The notes under the pieces are model-generated. The model was not told the origin of the DNA and did no database searches. It was given only the letters and a program-made list of their open reading frames with translations. DNA of 64,000 nt from Nocardioides soli (GTDB taxonomy: Bacteria; Actinomycetota; Actinomycetes; Propionibacteriales; Nocardioidaceae). Location: the NCBI RefSeq assembly GCF_014191495.1, contig NZ_JACHWR010000003.1, forward strand, positions 248,501-312,500, written 5' to 3'. This document shows positions 35,475 through 45,600 of this stretch, in pieces (the stretch's first letter is position 1; every line of letters starts with the position of its first letter). Both the position numbers and the translations under genes were made by a program.

Positions 35475-37189
35475 GCAACCTCAGCACGGCCGACTTCGAC
35501 CAGACCTACGACGAGCCGGCCGCCACCGCGCCGGCCCCGGTCGAGGTGCGCCGCAACGGCGCGCTCTCGGGCGGCATCGGCGTGGTGGCGGCGGTCGTCG
35601 CCCTCGCCTACCTGACCCGAGCCCTCGGCGACGGCGCGCTGCTCGACTGGGTGCTCGCCCTCGCGATGGGTGCCGTCGCGGCGGTGTACCTGTCCGCGCT
35701 CGTCGACGCCCGCACCCCGCTCATGGTCGTCGACGAGCAAGGTGTCCGACTCCGCAGGGGCCGCCGCTGGCTCGGCTTCCGGTGGGACTCGGTCGAGTGC
35801 CTGGAGCACCGGCCCCGCCGCGGGGCGCTGCGCGACGGGCGCCTGGTCGTGGTCGCGTTCGACGACGACCGCGAGTACGCCGTACCCCTGTCGCTCTCGA
35901 CCTGGGTGGCCGGGGGCGGCGACGACCTGACGCTGGCGCTGGAGCGGCTCGCCGACGATCCCGACCGGGTCGTCGAGGTCACCGACGTCGCCGACGCTCC
36001 GGTCGAGGACGAGTGGACCGAGGACGACCTCGACGAGCCCGAGTACGACCCGTACGACGAGGGGGAGTGGGTCGACGAGGCCGACCGGCCGGAGGAGCCG
36101 CTCCACCCCGTGCTGCACGACCCCCGGCCGACCGTGGCCCGGGGCATCGACTTCCTCGCCGACCGGCTGCGACTGCGCCGCGAGCGGCCGACCGGCCACG
36201 ACGAGGCCGAACAGGACGCGGCCGAGCACGACGCGGCCGAGCACGAAGACCTTCCGGCCGGTCCCGAGCCGACCGTCCCGCTGGTGGCCGCGAGCGCGAC
36301 GCCGCTGCCGCTGCGTGACCCGGTCGGCGGCAGCCGGGCCGAGGTGCGCTTCGACGGCGCCGCCGCCCTGGCGGCCGAGCCGGCCGAGACCGACGACACG
36401 ATCGCGGCCGCGCTGCCCGAGATGGGCGAGCTGTGCCGCGATCCGGACGCGCTCGTCATCGACGCCGGCGACGTCGCGCCGGTCGTCGATCCGGTGGTCG
36501 GCCCGGTGCTGGCGGCGGCTCGCACCCGGCTCCACCTCACCGTCGACCAGCTCGCCGAGCGCACCCGGATCCGCCCGCACGTCATCGAGTCCATCGAGGT
36601 CGACGACTTCGCGCCCTGCGGCGGCGACTTCTACGCCCGCGGCCACCTGCGCACGCTCGCGCGGGTCCTGGGCGTCGACGCGACACCGCTGCTCACGGCG
36701 TACGACGAGCGGTACGCCGACGCGCCGATCGACGCCCGGCGCGTCTTCGAGGCCGAGCTCGCGACGGGCGCGGACGGCCCGATCCGCAGCATGCGCGGCG
36801 GCCCCAACTGGTCGGTGCTGATCGCCGCCGTGATGGCGCTCGTGCTGGCCTGGTCGATCGCGCGGCTGGTCATGGACAGCCCGGTCGAGATCGGCGACAA
36901 GCCGGTGCTCAACGGCTCGCCGGCCCCGCGCACCAAGCTCGGCGCACCGGTGCCGGTCGTCCTCGACGCGGCCACCGGCGGCACGCACGTCGTCGTGCTC
37001 GACGGCGCGGGCGAGCAGGTCTTCAGCGGCGATCTCGCCTTCGGCGAGAAGAAGACCGTGAAGGCGGCGCCGCCGGTGCGCGTGCAGGCCTCCGACGGCG
37101 GTCTCCAGGTGACGGTCGCCGGCAAGGAGCGCGGCGCGGTCGGCTCCGAGGGCCAGCCCGCCCAGAACACCTTCGCCGCCGACGACTGA
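35471..37189 (+). CDS. RodZ-like HTH/DUF4115 membrane protein with N-terminal PH-like domain
   Basis: A 572-residue protein. The order is two helices (about 35-52, 58-77); a PH-like strand domain (about 82-130, MVVDEQGVRLRRGRRWLGFRWDS); a long acidic disordered region (about 150-270); an XRE-like helix-turn-helix (about 345-410, RTRLHLTVDQLAERTRI); a transmembrane helix (about 448-470); and a periplasmic DUF4115 domain. The last three parts are the RodZ arrangement, linked to cell-shape control. The GTG start overlaps the ftsK stop. The N-terminal half is extra compared with ordinary RodZ proteins. Confidence 0.82.
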
Positions 37190-37196
37190 ACCGGAC

Positions 37197-37255
37197 GCCG
37201 AGGCGGCGCCAGATTTTCACAACACCGTGCAATCTGGCGCCGACTCGGCATTTCG
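37197..37255. repeat. Dispersed palindromic repeat, locus 2
   Basis: A 19-bp inverted repeat (37197-37215 against 37231-37249) with one mismatch and a 15-nt loop. Its right arm and flank (37228-37255, minus strand) match 16929-16956 at 25 of 28 bases. It sits between the RodZ-like gene and rimO and could also act as a terminator. Confidence 0.85.
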
Positions 37256-37290
37256 ACGCGCCACCCGTCGGTTGGGATACTCGGAGGGAC

Positions 37291-38700
37291 ATGACGACCG
37301 AAACCAGCAGCCCGTCCGATCTCCTCTCCGTCGCGATGGTCACCCTCGGGTGTGCCCGCAACGAGGTCGACTCCGAGGAACTGGCGGGGCGCCTCGAGGC
37401 GGGCGGCTTCCGCCTGGTCGACGACCCCGCCGCCGCCGACACCGTGGTCGTCAACACCTGCGGCTTCGTCGAGTCGGCGAAGAAGGACTCGGTCGACACG
37501 CTGCTCGAGGCCGCCGATCTCAAGGCCAGCGGCCGTCCCCAGGCCGTGGTGGCGGTCGGCTGCATGGCCGAGCGCTACGGCAAGGAGCTCGCCGACTCAC
37601 TGCCCGAGGCCGACGCCGTGCTCGGCTTCGACGACTACCCCGACATCGCGGCCCGGCTCCGGTCGATCATGGCGGGGGAGTCCCACGAGGCGCACACCCC
37701 GCAGGATCGCCGCACGCTGCTCCCGATCACGCCGGTCGAGCGCGCGCTGTCGACCGCTCCGGTGCCCGGCCACGCCTCGGGGCCCGCCAGCCTGCGCCGC
37801 CGCCTCGACTCCGGCCCGACCGCCTCGCTCAAGCTCGCGAGCGGCTGCGACCGGCGCTGCTCGTTCTGCGCGATCCCGTCCTTCCGCGGCTCCTTCGTGA
37901 GCCGCCGCCCCTCCGACGTGCTCCAGGAGGCCCGCTGGCTGGGCGGCAACGGCGTCCGCGAGCTGTTCCTGGTGAGTGAGAACTCGACGTCGTACGGCAA
38001 GGACCTCGGCGACCTGCGGCTGCTCGAGACGCTGCTGCCCGAGCTGGCCGCGGTCGAGGGCGTCGACCGGGTCCGGGTCTCCTACCTGCAGCCCGCCGAG
38101 ACCCGGCCGGGGCTGATCGAGGCGATCGCGACCACGCCCGGCGTCGCGCCGTACTTCGACCTCTCCTTCCAGCACGCCAGCGCCGGCGTGTTGCGCCGGA
38201 TGCGCCGCTTCGGCGACCCCGAGAGCTTCCTGTCGCTACTGGAGCAGATTCGCGGGCTCGCGCCCGACGCCGGCGTGCGGAGCAACGTGATCGTCGGCTT
38301 CCCGGGCGAGACCGAGGACGACCTGCAGACGCTGTGCGACTTCCTCGTCGCGGCCCGCCTCGACGTCACCGGGGTGTTCGGCTACTCCGACGAGGACGGC
38401 ACCGAAGCGGCGACGTACGACGCGAAGCTGGACGACGACGAGATCCGCGGCCGCGCCGAGCACGTGACGGCCCTGGTCGAGGAGCTCACCAGCCAGCGGG
38501 CGGCCGAGCGGGTCGGCGAGACCGTGGAGGTGCTCGTCGAGCGCATCGACGACGAGACCACCGAGGGCCGCGCCGCCCACCAGGGGCCGGAGGTCGACGG
38601 CTCGACGTACCTCCTCGACGGCGACGCGCAGGTGGGCGACCTGGTCCGCGCGGTCGTGGTCGAATCCGAAGGCGCCGACCTCTACGCTCGGGTGGTGTGA
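37291..38700 (+). CDS. rimO: Ribosomal protein S12 methylthiotransferase
   Basis: A radical-SAM enzyme that methylthiolates an Asp of ribosomal protein S12. The 469 residues contain the N-terminal MTTase cluster Cys21 (TLGCARNE), NTCGFVES and VGCMAER; the radical-SAM triad Cys186, Cys190, Cys193 (CDRRCSFC) with IPSFRGSFVSRR; and a C-terminal TRAM-like domain. ATG 37291 is preceded by GGAGGG. It ends in a TGATG overlap with pgsA. Confidence 0.95.
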   Translation: MTTETSSPSDLLSVAMVTLGCARNEVDSEELAGRLEAGGFRLVDDPAAADTVVVNTCGFVESAKKDSVDTLLEAADLKASGRPQAVVAVGCMAERYGKELADSLPEADAVLGFDDYPDIAARLRSIMAGESHEAHTPQDRRTLLPITPVERALSTAPVPGHASGPASLRRRLDSGPTASLKLASGCDRRCSFCAIPSFRGSFVSRRPSDVLQEARWLGGNGVRELFLVSENSTSYGKDLGDLRLLETLLPELAAVEGVDRVRVSYLQPAETRPGLIEAIATTPGVAPYFDLSFQHASAGVLRRMRRFGDPESFLSLLEQIRGLAPDAGVRSNVIVGFPGETEDDLQTLCDFLVAARLDVTGVFGYSDEDGTEAATYDAKLDDDEIRGRAEHVTALVEELTSQRAAERVGETVEVLVERIDDETTEGRAAHQGPEVDGSTYLLDGDAQVGDLVRAVVVESEGADLYARVV

Positions 38701-39311
38701 TGGACGAGGCCGTGCGCACCCAGCCCAGCAACTGGAACGTCCCCAACGTGCTGACGACCCTGCGGATCGTCATGGTCCCGTTCTTCGCCTGGGCGCTGCT
38801 CGTCGACGGCGGTGAGTCGATCACCTGGCGCTTCGTGGCGTTCGTGATCTTCGCGGTCGCCATGATCACCGACAAGATCGACGGCGACCTGGCCCGCAAG
38901 CACGACCTGGTCACCAACTTCGGCAAGATCGCCGACCCCATCGCCGACAAGGCGATCACCGGCATGGCCTTCATCGGCCTGTCGATCGTCGGCGACATCT
39001 GGTGGTGGGTGACGATCGTCGTGCTGCTGCGCGAGTGGAGCGTCACCCTGCTGCGGCTCTCGATCCTGAAGAAGGTCGTGATCGCCGCGGCCGACCTCGG
39101 CAAGATCAAGACCACCTTCCAGGCGGTCGCACTCGCGACGCTCTGCCTGCCGCTGCGCGACCCGGACCTCCCGAGCGGGCTCGAGGTGCCCGGCGAGGTC
39201 GTCTTCTACCTCGCGCAGGCGTGCCTGGCGATCGCGGTCGCCCTCACACTCTGGTCGGGCTGGGAGTTCTACCGCGGCGTGTGGCGGCAGCGGGCCTCGC
39301 TGCGCTCCTGA
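38700..39311 (+). CDS. pgsA: CDP-diacylglycerol-glycerol-3-phosphate 3-phosphatidyltransferase
   Basis: Makes phosphatidylglycerophosphate at the membrane. The 203 residues carry the CDP-alcohol phosphotransferase motif within DKIDGDLARKHDLVTNFG and IADPIADK (Asp ligands of the two metals) and about five to six transmembrane helices. Start by ATG overlapping the rimO stop. In M. tuberculosis the equivalent (pgsA3) is followed directly by clgR; here a 12-kb block intervenes. Confidence 0.94.
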   Translation: MDEAVRTQPSNWNVPNVLTTLRIVMVPFFAWALLVDGGESITWRFVAFVIFAVAMITDKIDGDLARKHDLVTNFGKIADPIADKAITGMAFIGLSIVGDIWWWVTIVVLLREWSVTLLRLSILKKVVIAAADLGKIKTTFQAVALATLCLPLRDPDLPSGLEVPGEVVFYLAQACLAIAVALTLWSGWEFYRGVWRQRASLRS

Positions 39312-39353
39312 GCCCCACCGACGAGCGCTGACGGGTCCGGATCGGACCTGTCC

Positions 39354-39383
39354 GGACGTCTACCCGGATCCCGGTAGACGTCC
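39354..39383 (+). terminator. Terminator hairpin after pgsA
   Basis: An 11-bp perfect stem (39354-39364 with 39373-39383) with an 8-nt loop, preceded by a smaller 6-bp hairpin at about 39334-39348. It ends the ftsK-pgsA operon before the accessory block. Confidence 0.75.
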
Positions 39384-39458
39384 TCGGCGGCGCGCCGTCG
39401 CGGCCGGCCTGTAACGAATTGTTCAGCAGATACAGGTGCGAGACGTCCGTTTCGAGGC

Positions 39459-39464
39459 TAGGGT
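39459..39464 (+). promoter_or_regulatory. -10 element of the nuclease/nucleotidase gene
   Basis: TAGGGT, in an otherwise unassigned 319-base gap. Its predicted start lies about 160 nt before the coding start, leaving a leader that contains an 18-codon reading frame. The patch just upstream (39411-39435) is locally A+T-richer. Confidence 0.5.
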
Positions 39465-39476
39465 CCCTTCACCACC

Positions 39477-39533
39477 ATGGTCCGCGCCGGAGGGCTTCCC
39501 CCACCGCTGCGTCGTCGCCGAGAGTTCTCCTGA
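39477..39533 (+). CDS. Possible 18-residue leader peptide
   Basis: An ATG follows the -10 element by 12 nt, so it would sit almost at the 5' end of the transcript. The frame encodes MVRAGGLPPPLRRRREFS and stops at TGA 39531-39533, 98 nt before the main start. No function can be read from it. It could be a chance frame. Confidence 0.3.
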   Translation: MVRAGGLPPPLRRRREFS

Positions 39534-39630
39534 GCTTCCCGGTGCGGCCAGCGAAGCTTCCCGACGTTCGCGGTTCGATGGCGCCGCTCGCTGTTGCTGT
39601 CCACCGTCAACCGTTCGGAGAACGCCTTAC

Positions 39631-42600
39631 ATGTTTGCTTCCGGAAAGCGATTCGCCTGGGGCGCAGCCCTGGCCGTCGTCGCCAGTGGTCTGCTCGTCC
39701 TCCCCGCCGCACCTGCCTCCGCCAATCCGGCCGGCACCGGCTTGGTCATCAACGAGGTCTACGGCGGCGGTGGCAACACCGGCGCGGTCTACACGAACGA
39801 CTTCATCGAGCTCTACAACCCGACCGCGAACGCGATCTCCGTCGGCGGGCTGAGTCTGCAGTACCGCGCCGCCGCCGGCTCCGGTGCGCCCGGGTCGTCG
39901 AACGTGTTCGCTCTGCCGACGAAGACGATCCAGGCGGGTGGATACTTCCTGGTGCAGGCGGCGCCCGGCACGACCGTGACCGACAAGCCTCTTCCGGTGA
40001 CGCCGGACGCGCAGACCACCGGTACCGCGCTGAACCTGTCGGGCACCGGCGGCCAGATCTTCCTCGCGGACGGCACCGCCCCGCTCGACCCCGGCACGGG
40101 AACGATCTCCAACCCCTCCGTCATCGACTTCGTCGGCTGGGGCACGTCCACGACCAGCTACGAAGGCGTCCCGGTCGCGCCCGCAACCCGCAACAGCGCC
40201 CCGGCCACGGCGAACGCGACTTCGATCTCGCGCACCTCCCCGGGCGCCGACACCGACTCGAACTCCGCCGACTTCGCGGCCGCGACCACGCCGTCCCCGA
40301 CCACGTCGACGGTCGCTGCCGCACTCGCCGTGACGACGCCGGGTAACAAGTCGGCCTTCGTGGGCACCGCGATCGCGCCGATCGCACTCGCCGCTACGGG
40401 CGGTACCCCTCCCTACGCCTGGGAGGCCAGTGGCCTGCCCGCGGGACTGTCGCTGGGCGGAGCCACGATCTCGGGCACCCCGACCGAGACCGGCACCTCG
40501 GAGGTCACGGTCACGGTGACGGACTCGGCGAGCCCCACCCCGGCCTCTGACTCCCAGACCTTCACGATCACCGTCAGCGAGACGCCCGAGCTCCGGACGA
40601 TCGCCGAGGTGCAGGGCACCGGCGAGCGCTCGGAGTTCGCCCCCGCCACCGGCAACGGCGCCGGCCAGACGGTGGCCGTGCGCGGTGTCGTCACCGCGAT
40701 GTACCGCACCGGCGGCTACAACGGCATGTACGTCCAGACCGAGGGCACGGGCGGCACCACCGACGCCACCCCCGGTGCGTCGGACGCGATCTTCGTCTAC
40801 GGCAACCCCGACATGAGCCGCATTCCCGCCGGCATCGAGATCGGCGACTCGGTCGAGGTCATCGGCGCCGTCTCGGAGTTCTACAACTCCACCCAGATCA
40901 CCCCGGCGGTCGGCGGCGTCACCGAGCTCGGCACCGCGCTGGACCCGGTCACCGGCTTCGAGACCGGCTACCCGGCCACCGACGCGGAGCGCGAGGCACT
41001 CGAGGGCATGCTGCTCGCCCCCACCGGCGACTTCGTCGTCAGCAACGCCTACAGCACCAACCAGTACGCCGAGGTCGGCCTCGCCGCGACGATCGAGGGC
41101 GCGGGCGGCGACCCCGACATCGCCGGACCGCTGAAGCAGCCGACCGAGCACGTCAAGCCCAGCGACACCGCGGGCGTCGCCGCGATCAGGGCCGAGAACG
41201 CCGCTCGTGCGGTCACCCTGGACGACGGAGCCTCGTTCAACTACCTGCAGAGCCAGGCCAACAAGGGGCTTCCCGTGCCCTACCTGACCGGTGCCGACGG
41301 CCAGCCGAACCCGGTCCGGGTCGGCGCCAAGGTCACGTTCGAGGTGCCGGTGATCTTCGAGTGGCGCAACGACCTGTGGAAGTTCCAGCCGACCTCGCAG
41401 GTCACCACCAACGGCGCGGACTTCGTGACCTTCGAGGACACCCGCACCCCCAACGCCGCGCCCCAGGACGTCCTGGGGACCGACGGCGACCTCAAGATCG
41501 CCACCTTCAACGTGCTCAACTACTTCGACACCACCGGTGAGGCCTACGTCGCCGCCGGCCAGCACGAGAACCCGCCGATCGTCACCCACTGCACCTACTA
41601 CACCGACCGGGCGAGCAACCGGATCGGCAACGACCAGTGCGGTGTCAAGCACCCCGGTGAGACCTACACCGCCTCCAACCCCAACGACGGCCGTGGACCC
41701 CGCGGCGCGGCGACCGACGCGAGCCTCGCGCGCCAGGAGGCCAAGCTGGTCAACACGCTGATCACCATGGACGCCGACATCATCGGGCTGGAGGAGATGG
41801 AGAACTCCATCAAGCTCCCCGGAGAGTCGAACCGCGACGAGGCGCTCGCCCACCTGGTCGACCTGCTGAACGCCGCGGACGACCAGAACACCTGGGCCTA
41901 CGTGAAGAGCCCGGGTGAGGCGATGACCGCAGCCGCGGTCGCCGAGCAGGACGTGATCCGCGGCGCGTTCATCTACAAGCGCGACACCGTCGAGACCGTC
42001 GGCCAGTCGCGGATCCTCTTCGGCACCGACCAGTTCGCGAACGCCCGCGAGCCGCTCGCCCAGGCATTCAAGGCCGCGGGCGCTCCCGACGGCGACGCAT
42101 TCGCGGTGATCGTCAACCACTTCAAGTCCAAGGGCGACAACCAGTCCCCGACCCCGCCGGCGACCGGCGACAACGCCAACGACACCATCACGGGCGTCGG
42201 CGCCTTCAACGGCGACCGCAAGCGCCAGGCGACCCGCCTGCTGCAGTTCGCCGAGGACTTCGCCGAGGAGCGGGAGATCGAGGCGGTCTTCCTGGCCGGT
42301 GACTTCAACTCCTACAGCATGGAGGAGCCGATCGCGATCCTCACCGCTCCGTCCGCCGGGTACGAGCTGATCGAGTCCGACCAGGCGGGCGAGGAGTCCT
42401 ACTCCTACAACGGCCTGTCGGGCTCTCTCGACCACGTCCTCGGCAATGCGGCCGCGATCGACATGGTGACCGGCGCGGACATCTGGGAGATCAACGCCAA
42501 CGAGGCGGCCTCCTTCATGTACAGCCGCTACAACTACAACGTCACCGACTTCTGGCAGCCGAACCTCCCCTTCGGCACCTCGGACCACAACCCCGAGATC

Positions 42601-45600
42601 GTGGGGGTCGACGTCCCGGACTTCACGCCGACCTCCTACGAGGAGGTCCAGGTGATCGGCACCAACGACTTCCACGGTCGGCTGCTCCCCGACGCCGGCA
42701 ACGCGGCCGGCGCGGCGCCGTTCGCCACGGCGGTCAAGGAGCTGAAGGACGACAACCCGAACTCGGTCTTCGTCGCGGCCGGCGACCTCGTCGGTGCCTC
42801 GACGTTCGAGTCCTTCATCCAGGACGACGAGCCGACCATCGAGGCCCTCAACGCCATGGGCCTCGAGGTCTCCGCGGCGGGCAACCACGAGTTCGACCGC
42901 GGCTACACCGACCTCGCCGACCGGATCCGGAGCAAGGCCGACTGGGAGTACATCGCGGCGAACCTCGAGTACGACCCCGAGTTCATCGAGGCGGCCGACG
43001 AGCTCGCCGAGACCTGGACCAAGACGATGCCGAACGGCAAGAGGATCGGCTTCGTCGGCGCGGTCACCGAGGACCTGCCGGCGCTGGTGAACCCGGCCGG
43101 CATCGAGGGAATCACCGTCACCGACGTGGTCGACGCGACCAACGACGCGGCGGCCGCCCTCAAGTCCGGTCCGGACCCCGTGGACCTGGTCGTGCTACTC
43201 GTCCACGAGGGCTCGCCGTCGACGGTGTGCAACTCGGACAGCTTCACCGACGAGGCGACCACCTGGGGCAACATCGTCCAGAACACCTCGGCCGACGTGG
43301 ACGCGATCATGTCGGGCCACACGCACCTGGCCTACAACTGCCGGTTCCCGGTGCAGGAGTGGGTCGACGACTCCTCGCGGACCGTCAAGCGCCGTCCGGT
43401 CGTCTCGGCCGGCCAGTACGGCACCAACCTCAACCGGCTCGTGTTCAAGTACGACGACGCGACCGGCGACCTGGTCTCGATCGGCCAGGACGTGATCGCC
43501 ACGGCCGGCGTCGGCTACCCGTCGAACGCCACGGTGCAGGGGATCGTCGACGACGCGGTCGACTACGCCGCGACCAAGGGCGCCGAGCCGCTGGGCTGGA
43601 TGGACGGCGAGTACCGCCGGGCGTCGTACAACCCGAGCGGCACCGCCACCGAGAACCGGGGCGGCGAGTCGACGCTGAACAACCAGGTCGCGGAGGTCCA
43701 GCGCTGGGCCACCGACGAGGCCGGCATCGAGACCGACATCGCGTTCATGAACCCCGGTGGTCTGCGGACCGACATGCCGGGTGACGCGGACGCCGGCCTG
43801 CGGAAGCTGACCTACCGAGGGGCGGCCAACGTCCAGCCCTTCGCGAACACGCTGGTCAACATGAAGCTGACCGGTGCGCAGCTGAAGACGGTGCTCGAGC
43901 AGCAGTGGCAGCGCAACGCCCAGGGTGGCGTCCCGTCGCGGCCGTTCCTGCGCCTGGGTGTCTCGAAGGGCTTCACCTACACCTACGTGGAGACCCCGGA
44001 GACGGTCAGCGTGCCCAACTCCGCACCCGTGAACACGTTCCAGGGTGAGGTCACCGGCATGTGGCTCGACGGTGAGCCGATCGACCCCGCGGCGACGTAC
44101 TCGGTGACCGTCAACTCCTTCCTCGGTGGTGGCGGCGACAACTTCTGGGAGCTCGCGAACGGGACCCAGAAGGTCGACACCGGCAAGGTCGACCTCGAGG
44201 CGATGGTCGAGTACATGAAGCAGTACCCCGACGCCGCGCACGCGCTGCCGGTCGACTACAGCCAGCGGGCCGTCGAGGTGACCTTCCCGAACTCCGCCCC
44301 GGCGACCTACGCCCCGGGGGACTCGGTGACCTTCGATGTCGCCTCGTGGGCGATGTCGGCGGCCGGCGACAAGACCGACGCGGAGCTCAAGGTGCTGCTC
44401 GACGGTGAGGAGATCGGCTCCGCCACGGTCGACAACGCCATCGGCGCCCAGCCGTACGACGACTACGGCACCGCCACGGTCGACGTCGAGCTGCCGCAGG
44501 ACGTGCCCAACGGCACGGTCACGCTGACGCTCGTCGGACCCGCGACCCACACCGAGATCCCGGTCGAGGTCGAGGTCGAGGACGGCCTGGAGCGGATCCA
44601 GATCCTGGCGACCAATGACTTCCACGGTCGGATCCAGAACGACTCGGGCAGCGCGGCCGCCGGTGCGGCGGTGCTGGCCGGAGCGGTCAAGCAGCTGCGG
44701 GCGGCCAACCCGAACACCGTCTTCGCGGCGGCCGGAGACCTGATCGGCGCCTCGACGTTCGAGTCGTTCATCCAGAACGACAAGCCGACGATCGACGCGC
44801 TCAACTCGGCCGGCCTCGAGGTCTCGGCGGTGGGCAACCACGAGCTGGACAAGGGCTACGACGACCTGCTCAACCGGGTCATGGCCGAGTACGACGAGAC
44901 CGACAACCCCGAGGGCGGCGCCGAGTGGCAGTACATCGCCGCCAACCTGAAGATGAAGGCGACCGGTGACCCGGCCGTCCCGGCGACCTGGGTCAAGACG
45001 ATGAACGGTGTGGACGTCGGCTTCGTCGGCGCGGTCACCGAGGACCTGTCCTCGCTGGTCAGCCCGGCCGGCATCGCCGACCTCGAGGTCGCCGACCTCG
45101 TCGACTCGGTCAACGAGGCGGCCGAGGAACTGAAGGACGACGCGGACGTCGACCTGGTGGTCATGCTGGTCCACGAGGGCTCGCCGTCCACCAACTGCGC
45201 GTCGATGACCGACCCGGCCAAGCCGTGGGGCCACATCGTCACCGGCGTCAGCGACGACGTGGACGCGATCGTCTCGGGCCACACCCACCTGGAGTACAAC
45301 TGCTCCTTCGCGGTCGACGGCTGGGCCGACCGACCGGTCAAGGAGCGCCCGGTGGTCTCGGCCGGTCAGTACGGCGCGAACCTCAACCAGCTGGTGTTCA
45401 CGGTCGACCCGGTGACGGGCACCGTGCAGGCCAAGGACCAGAAGGTCCTGAAGCTGAAGAGCTGCACCAACTCGACCGCGTGCACCAACTACGCGGCGGA
45501 CGCGGCGACGGCGGACATCGTGGCCACGGCGGTCCAGGCCGCCGTGGAGCCGGGCAAGCAGGTGCTCGGCAACATCCGGGCGCCGTTCGCCCGGGCGAAG

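Noticed and set aside
39411..39435. PHO box for phosphate control of the nuclease gene
   Set aside because: Only one GTTCA unit is convincing and the 11-base direct-repeat spacing is missing.
39436..39630. Longer start for the nuclease/nucleotidase gene
   Set aside because: It would bury the clear signal peptide that begins at 39631 behind a Cys/Arg-rich tail.
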